Shown: one piece after another, positions 1 through 9,932 of the stretch
How the letters are laid out: every line of letters starts with the position of its first letter
Numbering within the stretch: the first letter of the stretch is position 1
Origin: DATEPR01 sp036491115
Lineage (GTDB): Bacteria; Actinomycetota; Actinomycetes; Mycobacteriales; Pseudonocardiaceae
Length of the DNA stretch: 64,000 bases
Reading direction: 5' to 3'
Assembly: GCA_036491115.1 (NCBI GenBank)
Contig: DASXCQ010000099.1
Span: forward strand, 47,355 to 111,354
The notes under the pieces: model-generated
What the model saw: the letters and a program-made list of their open reading frames with translations, nothing else
Told to the model about the DNA's origin: nothing
Database searches by the model: none
Made by a program: the position numbers and the translations under genes

Positions 1-1751
1 TCGTCGATCACGCCGAGGACGCCGACCAGCGGTGTGGGCAGGATCGCGGTGGCGCCGGTGGAGTTGTAGAAGCTGACGTTGCCGCCGGTCACCGGGATGC
101 CCAGCGTGCGGCAGCCGTCGGCCAGGCCGTGCAGGGCCTCCCGGAACTGCCACATCACACCGGGGTCCTCCGGCGAGCCGAAGTTCAGGCAGTCGGTGAC
201 GGCCGCCGGCACGGCACCGGTGACGGCGACGTTCCGGTACGCCTCGGCCAGCGCCAGCTGCGCCCCCGCGTACGGGTCGAGTGCGACGAACCGCGAGTTG
301 CAGTCGGTGGCGACGGCGACGCCCCTGCCGGTCCGCTCGTCGATCCGGATCATGCCGGCGTCGGCGGGCTGCGCCAGCACCGTGCCACCGCGCACGTAGC
401 GGTCGTACTGCTGGGTGACCCACCGCCGGGACGCCAGGTTGGGCGAGCCGACCATGCGCAGCAGTGTCGCCCGCAACTCATCCGGGGCGGCCGGCCTGGC
501 CAGCCGGTCCGGGGTGTCGGCGATCAGTGCGTCCTGGGTGGCCGGGCGCGCCACCGGCCGCTGGTAGACCGGGCCCTCGTGGGCGACCGTGCGCGGCGGC
601 ACGTCCACCACGACCGCGTCGTGCCAGGTGATCACCAGCCGGTCGGAGTCGGTGACCTCGCCGATCTCGGTGGCGATGACGTCCCACTTCCGGCACACGG
701 CAAGGAAATCCGCCACGTCGGCCGGGCGCACCACGGCCATCATGCGTTCCTGCGACTCGCTGGACAGGATCTCCGCGGGCGTCATGTCCTTGGCCCGCAA
801 CGGAACTCGGTCCAGGTCGACCAGCATGCCGCCGTCGCCCGCGCTGGCCAGCTCACTGGTCGCGCAGGACAGTCCTGCCCCGCCGAGATCCTGGATGCCG
901 ACCACCAGCCCGGCCGCGAACAGCTCCAGGCAGCACTCGATCAGCACCTTCTCGGTGAACGGGTCGCCGACCTGCACGCTGGGCAGCTTCTTGCGGCCGC
1001 TGCCGCCCTCGTCACCGGCGAACGTGTCGGACGCGAGCACCGACACGCCACCGATGCCGTCCAGGCCGGTGCGCGCGCCGAACAGGATCACCTTGTTGCC
1101 CTGCCCGGAGGCGTGCGCCAGGTGCAGGTCCTCGGCTCGCATCGCGCCCACGCACAGCGCGTTCACCAGTGGATTGCCGGCGTACGTGGCATCGAACACC
1201 ACCTCGCCGCCGATGTTGGGCAGGCCGAGGCAGTTGCCGTAGCCGCCGACGCCGGCCACGACTCCGGGCAGCACCCGCCGGGTGTCCGGCGCGTCTGCCG
1301 GGCCGAACCGGAGGGAGTCCTGCACGGCCAGCGGCCGGGCGCCCATCGCCAGGATGTCGCGGACGATGCCGCCGACACCGGTGGCCGCACCCTGCAAAGG
1401 CTCCACATAGGACGGATGGTTGTGGCTTTCCGCCTTGAACGTCACGGCCCAGCCGTCACCGACGTCGATCACGCCCGCGTTCTCGCCGATGCCGGCGAGC
1501 ATCTTGGCGCGCATCTCGTCGGTGGTGGTCTCGGCGAAGTAGCGCAGGTGGACCTTGCTGGACTTGTAGGAGCAGTGCTCGCTCCACATCACCGAGTACA
1601 TCGCCAGTTCGGCGTCGGTCGGCCGGCGCCCGAGGATGTCCCTGATCCTGGCGTACTCGTCGTCGCGCAGGCCCAGTTCGCGGTAGGGCTGCGGATGGTC
1701 GGGCGTCGCCGCCGCGTGCTCGACGGTGTCCTGGGTGTCGATCGACGTCAT
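1..1751 (-). CDS. purL: Phosphoribosylformylglycinamidine synthase subunit PurL (3' end outside window)
   Basis: PurL is the synthetase subunit that converts FGAR, ATP and glutamine-derived ammonia to FGAM in de novo purine synthesis. About 583 N-terminal codons are visible, against a usual length near 750, so the C-terminal part lies beyond the left edge. The N-terminus carries the family signature MWSEHCSYKSSK, and the frame stays open throughout. The ATG overlaps the purQ stop in an ATGA tetranucleotide, which implies translational coupling in a purS-purQ-purL operon read on the minus strand. The small actinobacterial-type PurL works with separate PurQ and PurS, both present here. Identification is secure. 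Confidence 0.96.
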   Translation of the reverse strand, partial: MTSIDTQDTVEHAAATPDHPQPYRELGLRDDEYARIRDILGRRPTDAELAMYSVMWSEHCSYKSSKVHLRYFAETTTDEMRAKMLAGIGENAGVIDVGDGWAVTFKAESHNHPSYVEPLQGAATGVGGIVRDILAMGARPLAVQDSLRFGPADAPDTRRVLPGVVAGVGGYGNCLGLPNIGGEVVFDATYAGNPLVNALCVGAMRAEDLHLAHASGQGNKVILFGARTGLDGIGGVSVLASDTFAGDEGGSGRKKLPSVQVGDPFTEKVLIECCLELFAAGLVVGIQDLGGAGLSCATSELASAGDGGMLVDLDRVPLRAKDMTPAEILSSESQERMMAVVRPADVADFLAVCRKWDVIATEIGEVTDSDRLVITWHDAVVVDVPPRTVAHEGPVYQRPVARPATQDALIADTPDRLARPAAPDELRATLLRMVGSPNLASRRWVTQQYDRYVRGGTVLAQPADAGMIRIDERTGRGVAVATDCNSRFVALDPYAGAQLALAEAYRNVAVTGAVPAAVTDCLNFGSPEDPGVMWQFREALHGLADGCRTLGIPVTGGNVSFYNSTGATAILPTPLVGVLGVID

Positions 1752-2419
1752 GCCGCCACCAGGTGGTCCAGCACCGACTCGAACATGCCGAGCCCGTCGG
1801 TGCCCGGTCCGGTGAGCGGGTCGATGGCGTGCTCGGGATGCGGCATCAGGCCGACGATCCGGCCGGTGTCGTCGGTGACGCCGGCGATGTCGTCGCGGGA
1901 ACCGTTGGGATTGCCCAGGTAGCGGAACACCACCCGGCCATCGCCGGACAGCCGCCGCAGCGTGTCGGCGTCGGCCACGTAACAACCCTCCATGTGCTTG
2001 AGCGGAATGACGATCTCCGCGCCCACCGTGTAGCTGCCGGTCCACGCCGTGTCCGGGTTGGCCACCCGCAGCGGCTGGTCCCGGCACACGAAGTGCAGGC
2101 TCTCGTTTCGGGTCAGCGCGCCGGGCAGCAGGCCGGCCTCGCACAGCACCTGGAAACCGTTGCAGATCCCCAACACCGGCAGGCCGCCGCGGGCGGCCCG
2201 GATCACCTCGCCCATGACGGGGGCGAACCGGGCGATCGCGCCGGCCCGCAGGTAGTCGCCGTAGGAGAAGCCCCCGGGCAGGATCACCGCGTCCACCGAC
2301 CGCAGGTCGGCGTCGCCGTGCCACAGCGCCACCGGCTCGGCGCCCACCTGACGGACCGCGCGGGCGGTGTCCACGTCGTCCAGGCTGCCGGGAAAGGTGA
2401 CGATCCCGATGCGACTCAT
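1748..2419 (-). CDS. purQ: Phosphoribosylformylglycinamidine synthase subunit PurQ
   Basis: PurQ is the class I glutamine amidotransferase subunit that supplies ammonia to PurL. The 223-residue product begins MSRIGIVTFPGSLDDVDTAR. It has the nucleophile elbow LGICNGFQ with the catalytic cysteine, and a C-terminal LMPHPEHA with the catalytic His/Glu. Length matches the family. The ATG was chosen because it overlaps the purS stop by four bases (ATGA), and the stop overlaps purL in the same way. The whole purSQL set is therefore likely coupled. An open frame runs far upstream of this ATG, but only the part from 2419 resembles PurQ. Confidence 0.97.
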   Translation of the reverse strand: MSRIGIVTFPGSLDDVDTARAVRQVGAEPVALWHGDADLRSVDAVILPGGFSYGDYLRAGAIARFAPVMGEVIRAARGGLPVLGICNGFQVLCEAGLLPGALTRNESLHFVCRDQPLRVANPDTAWTGSYTVGAEIVIPLKHMEGCYVADADTLRRLSGDGRVVFRYLGNPNGSRDDIAGVTDDTGRIVGLMPHPEHAIDPLTGPGTDGLGMFESVLDHLVAA

Positions 2420-2655
2420 GCCTCGACCCTGCGCACGGTCCACTGCTCGATCACCGGGTTGGCCAGGAGGCCGTCGGCGATCCTGGCGAGCGTGTCGTCG
2501 TCCACCGAGTCGTCCACCTCCAGCTCGAACCGCTTGCCCTGGCGGACCTCGGTGATGCCGGTGAAGCCGAGGCGGGGCAGCGCGTTGGCGACGGCCTGTC
2601 CCTGTGGGTCGAGAATCTCCGGTTTGGGCATGACGTCGACGACGACACGGGCCAC
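2416..2655 (-). CDS. purS: Phosphoribosylformylglycinamidine synthase subunit PurS
   Basis: PurS is the small structural subunit that bridges PurL and PurQ in the FGAM synthase complex. The 79-residue product starts VARVVVDVMPKPEILDPQG, the usual PurS opening, and has the conserved turn RQGKRFELEV. I chose GTG at 2655 because a GGGAG ribosome site lies about seven bases upstream and the family length is about 80 residues. A TACCAT hexamer near 2695 could be the -10 of the operon promoter. It is the first gene of purS-purQ-purL and is divergent from the SDR gene at 2768. Confidence 0.95.
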   Translation of the reverse strand: MARVVVDVMPKPEILDPQGQAVANALPRLGFTGITEVRQGKRFELEVDDSVDDDTLARIADGLLANPVIEQWTVRRVEA

Positions 2656-2767
2656 TGGCGTACTCCCGGTGTGGTGGTGGCGGTACCCGTGAATGGTACC
2701 TGAGCAGGGTGTTCGCTCCTGGCGGAGACACCTGGCGCGGGTCCCCGGTCGGGTGCAGAGTGCTCGC

Positions 2768-3754
2768 ATGCGACTTCTGGTGCTGGGTGGAACGGGATTC
2801 GTCGGCGGGGCCGTCGCCGCCAGGGCGGTGGCGAGGGGACACCAGGTGACCTGCGCGGCCCGGGGCAAGTCCGGCTCGGTGCCCGACGGCGCCGTCCACG
2901 TCCCCGTCGACCGGGACGGGCCGGACGGCCTGGCGGCACTGGCCGGATCGACCTTCGACGCCGTGGTCGACATCGCCCCGATGTCCTACCCGTGGGTGGC
3001 CGACGCACTGGAGCTGTTGGCACCGTCCGCCGGGCACTGGACGTTCGTGTCCACGGTCAACGTCTACGCGGACAACGAGACGCAGGGTCAGCGGCCGGAC
3101 GCGCCGCTGCTGGAACCGCTGCGGGAGAGTCGGGGCGACGACGACGAGATCGACCCGAATCGGTACGGCGCGATCAAGGTGGCCAGCGAGAACGCCGTCC
3201 GCGAGACCATGGGTGAGAAGGCGTTCGTGGTCCGCCCCGGCCTGATCACCGGGCCCGCCGACCGTTCCGACCGCTTCGGCTACTGGCCCGGCCGGTTCGC
3301 CAGGGGCGGCCGGGTGGTCGTGCCGGACTCGCCGGACCAGCCGATCCAGATCATCGACGTGCGCGACCTGGCCGACTGGATCGTGGACGCTGGCGAGCGC
3401 GGCACCACCGGCACCTACGACGGCATCGGACCGATCAGCACGCTCGGGCAGACCCTGCGGGGGATCGCCGAGCTGGTCGGCGGCGACGCCGAACTGGTGC
3501 CGGTCGCGGCGGAGAAGCTGACCGAGGCCGGCATCAACTACTACGGCGGCCCCACGTCGCTGCCGCTCTGGCTGCCGCCCAGCCACTGGGGGATGAAGTC
3601 GCACGACCCGCAGCCGTCACTGGACGCCGGCATGCCGGTGCGGCCGTTGGCCGACACGGTGGCCGGCGCGCTGGCCACCGAACGGGAGCTGGGCCTGGAC
3701 CGGCCACGCAGGTCAGGGCTGTCCCTGGAGGAGGAGGCCGCGATCCTCGCCTAG
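2768..3754 (+). CDS. NAD(P)-dependent epimerase/dehydratase-like SDR
   Basis: An extended short-chain dehydrogenase of 328 residues. The N-terminus has the Rossmann motif GGTGFVGG right after the first strand (MRLLVLGG). A later segment (NRYGAIKVASE) has the Tyr-x-x-x-Lys pair expected of the active site, and VRPGLITGP is typical of NAD-dependent epimerases. The substrate cannot be inferred; related proteins are annotated as nucleotide-sugar epimerases or reductases of unknown role. The ATG at 2768 is preferred over in-frame upstream codons because the Rossmann strand begins at once. The MBL-fold gene follows 34 bp later on the same strand, so the two may be co-transcribed. Confidence 0.85.
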   Translation: MRLLVLGGTGFVGGAVAARAVARGHQVTCAARGKSGSVPDGAVHVPVDRDGPDGLAALAGSTFDAVVDIAPMSYPWVADALELLAPSAGHWTFVSTVNVYADNETQGQRPDAPLLEPLRESRGDDDEIDPNRYGAIKVASENAVRETMGEKAFVVRPGLITGPADRSDRFGYWPGRFARGGRVVVPDSPDQPIQIIDVRDLADWIVDAGERGTTGTYDGIGPISTLGQTLRGIAELVGGDAELVPVAAEKLTEAGINYYGGPTSLPLWLPPSHWGMKSHDPQPSLDAGMPVRPLADTVAGALATERELGLDRPRRSGLSLEEEAAILA

Positions 3755-3788
3755 GGTGGGCGGCACCGTCGTCCCAGGGAGGCACATC

Positions 3789-4424
3789 GTGCGGATCATC
3801 CACTTCGGACACTCGTGTGTACTGCTGGAGACCGACTCGGCGCGGCTGCTGATCGATCCCGGCACGTTCGCCACCGGTTTCGAGACGGCACGGGAGCTGG
3901 ACGCGGTCCTGGTCACCCACCAGCACCCGGACCACCTGGACGCCGAGCGCCTGCCCGCCCTGCTGGTCGCGAACCCGAAGGCCGCGCTGGTCGTGGACGA
4001 GGACACCGCACCGGTCGTCCAGGAGGCCGGGCTCACGCCGACCGTGCTGCGAGCCGGCGAGCACACCACGATCGCCGGCGCCGCGGTGCACGTGGCGGGC
4101 GGCCGGCACGCGGTGATCCACCCCGACGTGCCGGTCATCGCGAACAACGCCTACGTCATCGACCACGGCGCCTACTACCACCCCGGCGACTCGCTGGTGG
4201 TGCCCGAGCAGGCCGTGGACGTGCTGGGTGTGCCGGTGGCGGCGCCCTGGCTGAAGGCCAGCGAGGCGATCGACTTCGTCCGGGCGGTCCGGCCGAGGGT
4301 GGCCATGCCGATCCACCAGGCGGTCCTCGCCGAGCCCGGCCTCGCCCTCTACTACGGGCTGCTGGAGCGGCTGGGTGGGGCGACGGTCAGCGCGCCACCG
4401 CACGGGGAGTCGACCGCCCTGTGA
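3789..4424 (+). CDS. MBL-fold metal-dependent hydrolase
   Basis: A 211-residue metallo-beta-lactamase-fold protein. The metal motif reads VTHQHPDHLD (HxHxDH), followed by further His residues (GRHAVIH, YHPGDS, MPIHQAV) that complete a two-metal site. The layout resembles the UlaG-like or L-ascorbate-lactonase-like branch of unknown substrate. The GTG at 3789 has an AGGGAGG ribosome site about six bases upstream, so it is preferred to the GTG at 3756. The 3' end overlaps the convergent DUF2334 gene by 38 bp. No signal peptide is seen, so it is probably cytoplasmic. Confidence 0.85.
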   Translation: MRIIHFGHSCVLLETDSARLLIDPGTFATGFETARELDAVLVTHQHPDHLDAERLPALLVANPKAALVVDEDTAPVVQEAGLTPTVLRAGEHTTIAGAAVHVAGGRHAVIHPDVPVIANNAYVIDHGAYYHPGDSLVVPEQAVDVLGVPVAAPWLKASEAIDFVRAVRPRVAMPIHQAVLAEPGLALYYGLLERLGGATVSAPPHGESTAL

Positions 4425-5154
4425 CCGACGGCCGGGAGCGTTGCGCCGGCACCACCGGGCCGACCAGCTCGGGGTAGGTGGTGGGCACGGCGCCGAAGTG
4501 CAGCGCGATGTCCACGGCGTCCAGTACGGCACCGGCGATACCGGGCCGGGCCAGGTCGGCCGCCGGGACGGCCAGCCGGACCAGGCGGCCCAGCCGGGCC
4601 GCGCGGGCCGCGCCGAGCACCATGGCCCGACACCACCACGGTTCGGTCCGCTCGCCGTGCCAGGGAGCGGGGCCGGCGCCGAGCACCCGGCCGGCGACGA
4701 GTTCGCCGGTCCGCAGGTCACGCGCCCCGCGCAGCTCCGCGCACACGGTGAAACCGTTGTGGCGCAACACTTCCAGCGTGCCGGGCGGGACCAGCCAGCC
4801 GGGCGGCGCGTAGCCGTCGACGGTCAGGTCGAGCTGGGCGAGCGTGGTCCGGGCGGCGATCAGCTGGAGCCGGGTCTCGTGCGCCGGCAGCACCGCCATG
4901 CCGGCGGTGGCCAGCCAGCGGTCCGGCCGGGGCTGGCCGGCCAGGCGGTCCAGGCCGCGCAGCAGCGGCGCGTCACCCAGGGCCACCCGGGAGCTCACCC
5001 AGTCGGCGACGGCGGGTGCCGCCGCGAGCCGGCGCGGCGCGACGAGCAGCGACAGCGGCACCTGCCGGCTGTCCAGTTGGGCGGCCAGCGAGCGGCTCGC
5101 GGCCAGCGGCGCGGTGGTCAGGCCGGACACCGAGACGACCAGTCGTGCGGTCAC
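4387..5154 (-). CDS. DUF2334 polysaccharide-deacetylase-like protein
   Basis: A 255-residue protein of the DUF2334 group, a branch of the NodB/polysaccharide deacetylase superfamily. It starts VTARLVVSVSGL and has the characteristic segment VDGYAPPGWLVPPGTLEVL near the middle and an HGER motif later. I see no complete set of deacetylase metal residues, so enzymatic activity is uncertain. GTG at 5154 matches where homologues begin; an ATG at 5205 would add unrelated residues. It lies 79 bp downstream of purC on the same strand and may be read through from it. The tail overlaps the convergent MBL-fold gene. Confidence 0.75.
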   Translation of the reverse strand: MTARLVVSVSGLTTAPLAASRSLAAQLDSRQVPLSLLVAPRRLAAAPAVADWVSSRVALGDAPLLRGLDRLAGQPRPDRWLATAGMAVLPAHETRLQLIAARTTLAQLDLTVDGYAPPGWLVPPGTLEVLRHNGFTVCAELRGARDLRTGELVAGRVLGAGPAPWHGERTEPWWCRAMVLGAARAARLGRLVRLAVPAADLARPGIAGAVLDAVDIALHFGAVPTTYPELVGPVVPAQRSRPSVTGRSTPRAVAR

Positions 5155-5233
5155 GGTTCCAGTGCGCCACAACGCGGTGACCGGCAGGAATCGGCCAGGT
5201 GACACATGAGGTGCGGGTCAGCGAAAACTCGGC

Positions 5234-6124
<891 letters not shown>

Positions 6125-6160
6125 GGCACGGGAGCTTACGGGTACCGGGACAATGTCCCG

Positions 6161-6955
6161 GTGCACTACGAATGGGTGAGCTTCACCACCGACTACGGCA
6201 CGTCGGACGGGTTCGTCGCGGCCTGCAAGGGCGTGATCGCCGGGATAGCGCCGAGTGTGCGGATCCTGGACGTGACCCACGACGTCAGCCCGCAGGACAT
6301 CCGGCGCGGCGCCACCGTGCTCGCCCAGACGGTGCCCTACCTGCCACCCGCGGTGCACCTCGCGGTCGTCGACCCCGGAGTGGGCACGGCCCGGCGGGCC
6401 GTCGTGGTGGTGACCCCGACGAGTCTGCTGGTCGGCCCGGACAACGGTCTGCTGCTACCGGCCGCGGACACGCTCGGCGGGGTGCTGACCGCCTACGAGC
6501 TGGCCGAGCCGAAGTACCGGCTGCCCGTCGTCTCACTCACATTCCACGGCCGGGACATCTTCGCCCCGGCCGTGGCGCACCTGGCCACGGGCGTGTCACC
6601 CGCCGAGTTCGGGCCCGAGGTGGCCGACCTGGTCCGGTTGCCCGAGCCGCGCACCGTGGTCACGGCACGGCGGCTGACCAGCGACATCATCGGCGTCGAC
6701 CGGTTCGGCAACCTCCAGCTGGCGGCCACCGAGGCCGAACTGGCCGCGCTCGGCCTGCGCACCGGCGACCGGGTCAGGGTGCGGCACTACCGGTCCACTG
6801 TGGACGCCACGGTGGGCGGCACGTTCGGCGACGTCCCGCTCGGCACCCTGGTGGTGCACGTGGACTCGGCGGGTCAGGTGGCGCTGGCGGTCAACGGCGG
6901 CTCGGCCGTCGAGGCGCTCGGCGGCGGGTCCGGCGACGTGACGCTGAGCCGGTGA
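6161..6955 (+). CDS. SAM hydroxide adenosyltransferase (DUF62 / SAM hydrolase family)
   Basis: A 264-residue member of the DUF62 family, which hydrolyses S-adenosylmethionine to adenosine and methionine using a water-derived hydroxide and is related to fluorinase and chlorinase. Visible signatures are SFTTDYGTSDGFVA near the N-terminus, VLDVTHDVSPQDIRRGA-type sequence, VVDPGVGT, VGPDNGLL and DRFGNLQL. The halogenase-specific loop cannot be judged by eye, so hydroxide transferase is the default call. Two GTG codons (6161 and 6176) could start it; I took the first. It converges on purB across a long inverted repeat. Confidence 0.9.
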   Translation: MHYEWVSFTTDYGTSDGFVAACKGVIAGIAPSVRILDVTHDVSPQDIRRGATVLAQTVPYLPPAVHLAVVDPGVGTARRAVVVVTPTSLLVGPDNGLLLPAADTLGGVLTAYELAEPKYRLPVVSLTFHGRDIFAPAVAHLATGVSPAEFGPEVADLVRLPEPRTVVTARRLTSDIIGVDRFGNLQLAATEAELAALGLRTGDRVRVRHYRSTVDATVGGTFGDVPLGTLVVHVDSAGQVALAVNGGSAVEALGGGSGDVTLSR

Positions 6956-6960
6956 CCCAG

Positions 6961-7048
6961 GTCCTGCTTCACAAGCCTGGCCAGGCAGCGGGAACGCCCA
7001 GGGCGGCGGCCGGTGACCCGGGCGAAGGGAGGCTTGGGAAACAGGACC
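6961..7048. terminator. Long imperfect inverted repeat between convergent genes
   Basis: The arms 6961-6978 and 7031-7048 are complementary at 16 of 18 positions and enclose a GC-rich centre that can fold on itself. The structure sits between the stop of the SAM hydroxide adenosyltransferase (6955) and the stop of purB (7048), so a bidirectional terminator is the simplest reading. The loop of about 52 nt is large for an intrinsic terminator and there is no T tract, as is usual in actinomycetes. Confidence 0.6.
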
Positions 7049-8475
7049 TACAGGATCGGCTCCGGCGTGTAGGCGGTCGCCGGGCCGAAGCGGTCGATCA
7101 CCTTGGCCACCCGCTCGACCACGTCGGCCACCTGCGCGCCGGCCATGCCGGTGAACGACACCCGGTCGGCCAGCAGTGCGTCCAGCGCGGCCCGGTCCAG
7201 CGGCAGCCGGGGATCGGCGGCCAGCCGGTCGACCAGGTCGTTGCGCTCGGCGCCCGCCTCCCGCATGGCCAGACCGACGGCCACGGCGTGCTCCTTGATC
7301 ACCTCGTGCGCCGCCTCGCGGCCGACGCCTGCCCGCACCGCGGCCATCAGCACCTTCGTGGTGGCCAGGAACGGGAGGTAGCGGTCCAGCTCGCGGGCGA
7401 TCACCGCCGGGAAGGCACCGAAGCCGTCCAGCACCGTGAGGAACGTCTCGACCAGCCCGTCCAGCGCGAAGAACGCGTCCGGCAACGCCACCCGGCGCAC
7501 CACGGAACACGACACGTCGCCCTCGTTCCACTGGTCGCCGGCCAGCTCGCCGACCATCGACAGGTGGCCGCGCAGCACCACCGCGAGGCCGTTGACCCGC
7601 TCGCTGGAGCGGGTGTTCATCTTGTGCGGCATGGCGGACGAGCCCACCTGACCGGGCAGGAAGCCCTCGGTGACCAGCTCGTGGCCGGCCATCAGCCGGA
7701 TCGAGGTGGCCAGGCCGGCCGGTGCCGCGGCCAGCTGGACCAGGCAGGACACCACGTCGAAGTCCAGCGAGCGCGGGTAGACCTGGCCGACGCTGGTCAG
7801 CACGTGCTCGAAGCCCAGGTGCTCGGCCACCGCCTGCTCCAGCCGCCGCACCGCGTCCGGCGAGCCCAGCAGGTCAAGCATGTCCTGCGCGGTGCCGACC
7901 GGGCCCTTGATGCCGCGCAGCGGGTAGCGGGCGATCAGGTCGTCCAGCCGGGCGAACGCGACCAGGAGTTCGTCGGCGGTGCTGGCGAAGCGTTTGCCCA
8001 GCGTGGTGGCCTGCGCGGCCACGTTGTGCGAACGGCCCGCCATGACCAGGCCGGCGTGCTCGGCGGCCAGGGTGGCCAGCCGGGCCAGCACGGCCGCGAA
8101 CCGGACCCGCAGGTGCTCCAGGGACCGGCGGATCTGCAGCTGTTCGACGTTCTCGGTGAGATCGCGGCTGGTCATGCCGGTGTGCACCAGCTCGTGGCCG
8201 GCCAGCGCGTTGAACTCCTCGATCCGCGCCTTCACGTCGTGTTTGGTGATCCGCTCGCGGGCCGCGATGGAGTCCAGGTCGACGGTGGGCAGCACCCGCT
8301 CGTAGTCGGCGAGCACCCCGTCCGGCACGGCCAGCCCCAGCTCGGCCTGCGCGCGCAGCACGGCCAGCCACAGCTCGCGCTCCAGGACGATCTTGTGCTC
8401 GGCCGACCACAGGGTGGCCAGGTCGGCGGACGCGTACCGGGCCGCCAGCACGTTGGGGATGTTCGGCTTGCTCAC
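7048..8475 (-). CDS. purB: Adenylosuccinate lyase
   Basis: PurB performs two eliminations in purine synthesis: SAICAR to AICAR and adenylosuccinate to AMP. The 475-residue product starts VSKPNIPNVLAARYAS and has HTGMTSRDLTENVEQ, GRSHNVAAQATT with a catalytic His, and the flexible signature loop GSSAMPHKMN(T). Length is typical for actinobacteria. A TAGGCT hexamer lies about nine bases before the GTG, so the transcript may be nearly leaderless. No partner gene is co-directed immediately downstream. Confidence 0.96.
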   Translation of the reverse strand: MSKPNIPNVLAARYASADLATLWSAEHKIVLERELWLAVLRAQAELGLAVPDGVLADYERVLPTVDLDSIAARERITKHDVKARIEEFNALAGHELVHTGMTSRDLTENVEQLQIRRSLEHLRVRFAAVLARLATLAAEHAGLVMAGRSHNVAAQATTLGKRFASTADELLVAFARLDDLIARYPLRGIKGPVGTAQDMLDLLGSPDAVRRLEQAVAEHLGFEHVLTSVGQVYPRSLDFDVVSCLVQLAAAPAGLATSIRLMAGHELVTEGFLPGQVGSSAMPHKMNTRSSERVNGLAVVLRGHLSMVGELAGDQWNEGDVSCSVVRRVALPDAFFALDGLVETFLTVLDGFGAFPAVIARELDRYLPFLATTKVLMAAVRAGVGREAAHEVIKEHAVAVGLAMREAGAERNDLVDRLAADPRLPLDRAALDALLADRVSFTGMAGAQVADVVERVAKVIDRFGPATAYTPEPIL

Positions 8476-8504
8476 GTCCGCCAAGCCTACTGGGACCGCC
8501 GGCG

Positions 8505-9239
8505 TCAGAACCGGCCGGCGACCGCCTCCTGGATCGCGGTCAACCGGTCCGCCAGCGGCGCGGCACCACCTGGCGATGCCGGCACCGCAAGCACGACCAC
8601 CGTCCACTTCCCACTCACCGACGCACCCCGGTGGCTCCGCGACCCTGCGGTCGGATCACCGACCACGCCACCGGTCGCCGAGGGCACCAGCACGGCGCTC
8701 ACGTGACCACCGGACACCGCGTAGGTCACCGTCCGGGCACCGGGCGGGCAGATCAGCGCGGCCGGTGAGGCCACCGGCGCACCGACGGAGGGGAGTTCGC
8801 TGGCGAGGGCGACAGCGAGCCCCCCGTCCGTCGGGCCGCACCCCGCATGGGTGCTGCCGGCTCCATGGCCGGCCTCCCCGGCGCCGGCGCCCCCCTGCAA
8901 AGGCGACGTCGCCGGGAAACTCGGCGTGCGCGGTGTCACGCCCTCGGGTCCGGCCAACGCCGGTCCGAAACTGTGTCCATTGGTTCGACTGCCGGCCGGG
9001 GCGGAGCCCACGGCCACCCCAGCGGAGCCACCACTGAGAGTGTGCCCGAAGCCGCCCGCGCCGAACACCAGACCCACCGCGAGCAGCACGACTGCGAGTC
9101 CACCACCACTGGCGAGCACCGTGCGCCTACGCTGGGTGACCTTGCGGGACGCGGAGGCCACGTCGTTCTCGTCGAAGGACGCGGGCGGGGCCTGCCCGGC
9201 CGTTGCCCGGAACAGCTCAGCCAGCTGCCGCTCGTCCAC
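8505..9239 (-). CDS. Single-pass membrane protein downstream of a SigE-type sigma factor
   Basis: A protein of about 244 residues that I do not recognise by family. A basic stretch (ASRKVTQRRRTV) precedes one hydrophobic segment at roughly residues 42-65, then a Ser/Gly/Pro/Thr-rich linker and an apparently extracytoplasmic C-terminal region. This cytoplasmic head-TM-outer tail layout, plus its place directly after the sigma factor gene at 9261, suggests an anti-sigma or sigma-associated role, but no ZAS zinc motif is seen. GGAGGAGG lies eight bases before GTG 9239; an in-frame GTG at 9248 abuts that site and is less likely. Confidence 0.65.
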   Translation of the reverse strand: MDERQLAELFRATAGQAPPASFDENDVASASRKVTQRRRTVLASGGGLAVVLLAVGLVFGAGGFGHTLSGGSAGVAVGSAPAGSRTNGHSFGPALAGPEGVTPRTPSFPATSPLQGGAGAGEAGHGAGSTHAGCGPTDGGLAVALASELPSVGAPVASPAALICPPGARTVTYAVSGGHVSAVLVPSATGGVVGDPTAGSRSHRGASVSGKWTVVVLAVPASPGGAAPLADRLTAIQEAVAGRF

Positions 9240-9260
9240 CCACGTCACCTCCTCCGCCGG

Positions 9261-9779
9261 TCAGCCGGCGAATCTCAGGTCGTCCAGTGCGTCACCCAGC
9301 TGGGTGCGCAACGCGGCCAGCCCGCGCGCCGTCTGGCTCTTCACCGTGCCCTCCGTGCAGCCCAACACCTCGGCGACGCCCGCCACGTCGAGGCCGTCGA
9401 GGAACCGCAGCACCAGCACGGCCCGCTGCCTCGGCGGGACCTTGCGCAGCGCCGCGAGCAGCGCGGTCCTGGTCGCGACGGTGTCGCCGACGTCCGGTGC
9501 CCCGGTGGGCCGCTCCGGCACCTCATCGGTGAACCGCTCCCTTCGCCACGGCCGCCTCGACTCGTCGATCACCGCGTGCACCAGCGTCCGCCGCAGGTAG
9601 GCGTCCAGGGCACCCTTGTCCCGGATCTTGCGCCAGCGCCGGTACAACGACACGAACGCGGTCTGCGCCAGATCGTCCGCGCGGTGCCAGTCGCCGCAGA
9701 GCAGGTACGCGCTCCGCCGCACGGCGTCCCGCCGGGCCACGAAGAACTCCGCGAACTCCTGCTCGTCGCGCTGCTCCAA
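9261..9779 (-). CDS. SigE-family ECF RNA polymerase sigma factor
   Basis: A 172-residue ECF sigma factor of the actinobacterial SigE (SACE_1712-like) subfamily. Region 2 includes FVARRDAVRRSAYLLCGDW and DDLAQTAFVSLYRRW; region 4 includes PPRQRAVLVLRFLDGLDVAG and a helix-turn-helix LGCTEGTVKSQTARGLA. The start is probably TTG at 9779, with GGAGAG about seven bases upstream. The membrane protein gene begins 12-21 bp after the stop, which fits a sigma/regulator pair. The regulon cannot be deduced here. Confidence 0.9.
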   Translation of the reverse strand: MEQRDEQEFAEFFVARRDAVRRSAYLLCGDWHRADDLAQTAFVSLYRRWRKIRDKGALDAYLRRTLVHAVIDESRRPWRRERFTDEVPERPTGAPDVGDTVATRTALLAALRKVPPRQRAVLVLRFLDGLDVAGVAEVLGCTEGTVKSQTARGLAALRTQLGDALDDLRFAG

Positions 9780-9932
9780 GCGAACTCTCTCCGCTCGTGT
9801 CCGTTCGTCGGGTAGACGGGCGCCACCCGCTGTGGGGTTGCACAGTAGGGGTGCCCGTTCCGGCCCGACTGTCGCATGCCTTACGACAAAGGAGGGTGCC
9901 CCGAGCCCTCAGATGTGTGATGTGATCGAGCC

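Noticed and set aside
129..1922. Long plus-strand open frame opposite purL
   Set aside because: It is the antisense shadow of purL in high-GC DNA. It has no ribosome site or recognisable domain and a composition rich in Arg/His/Gln/Val.
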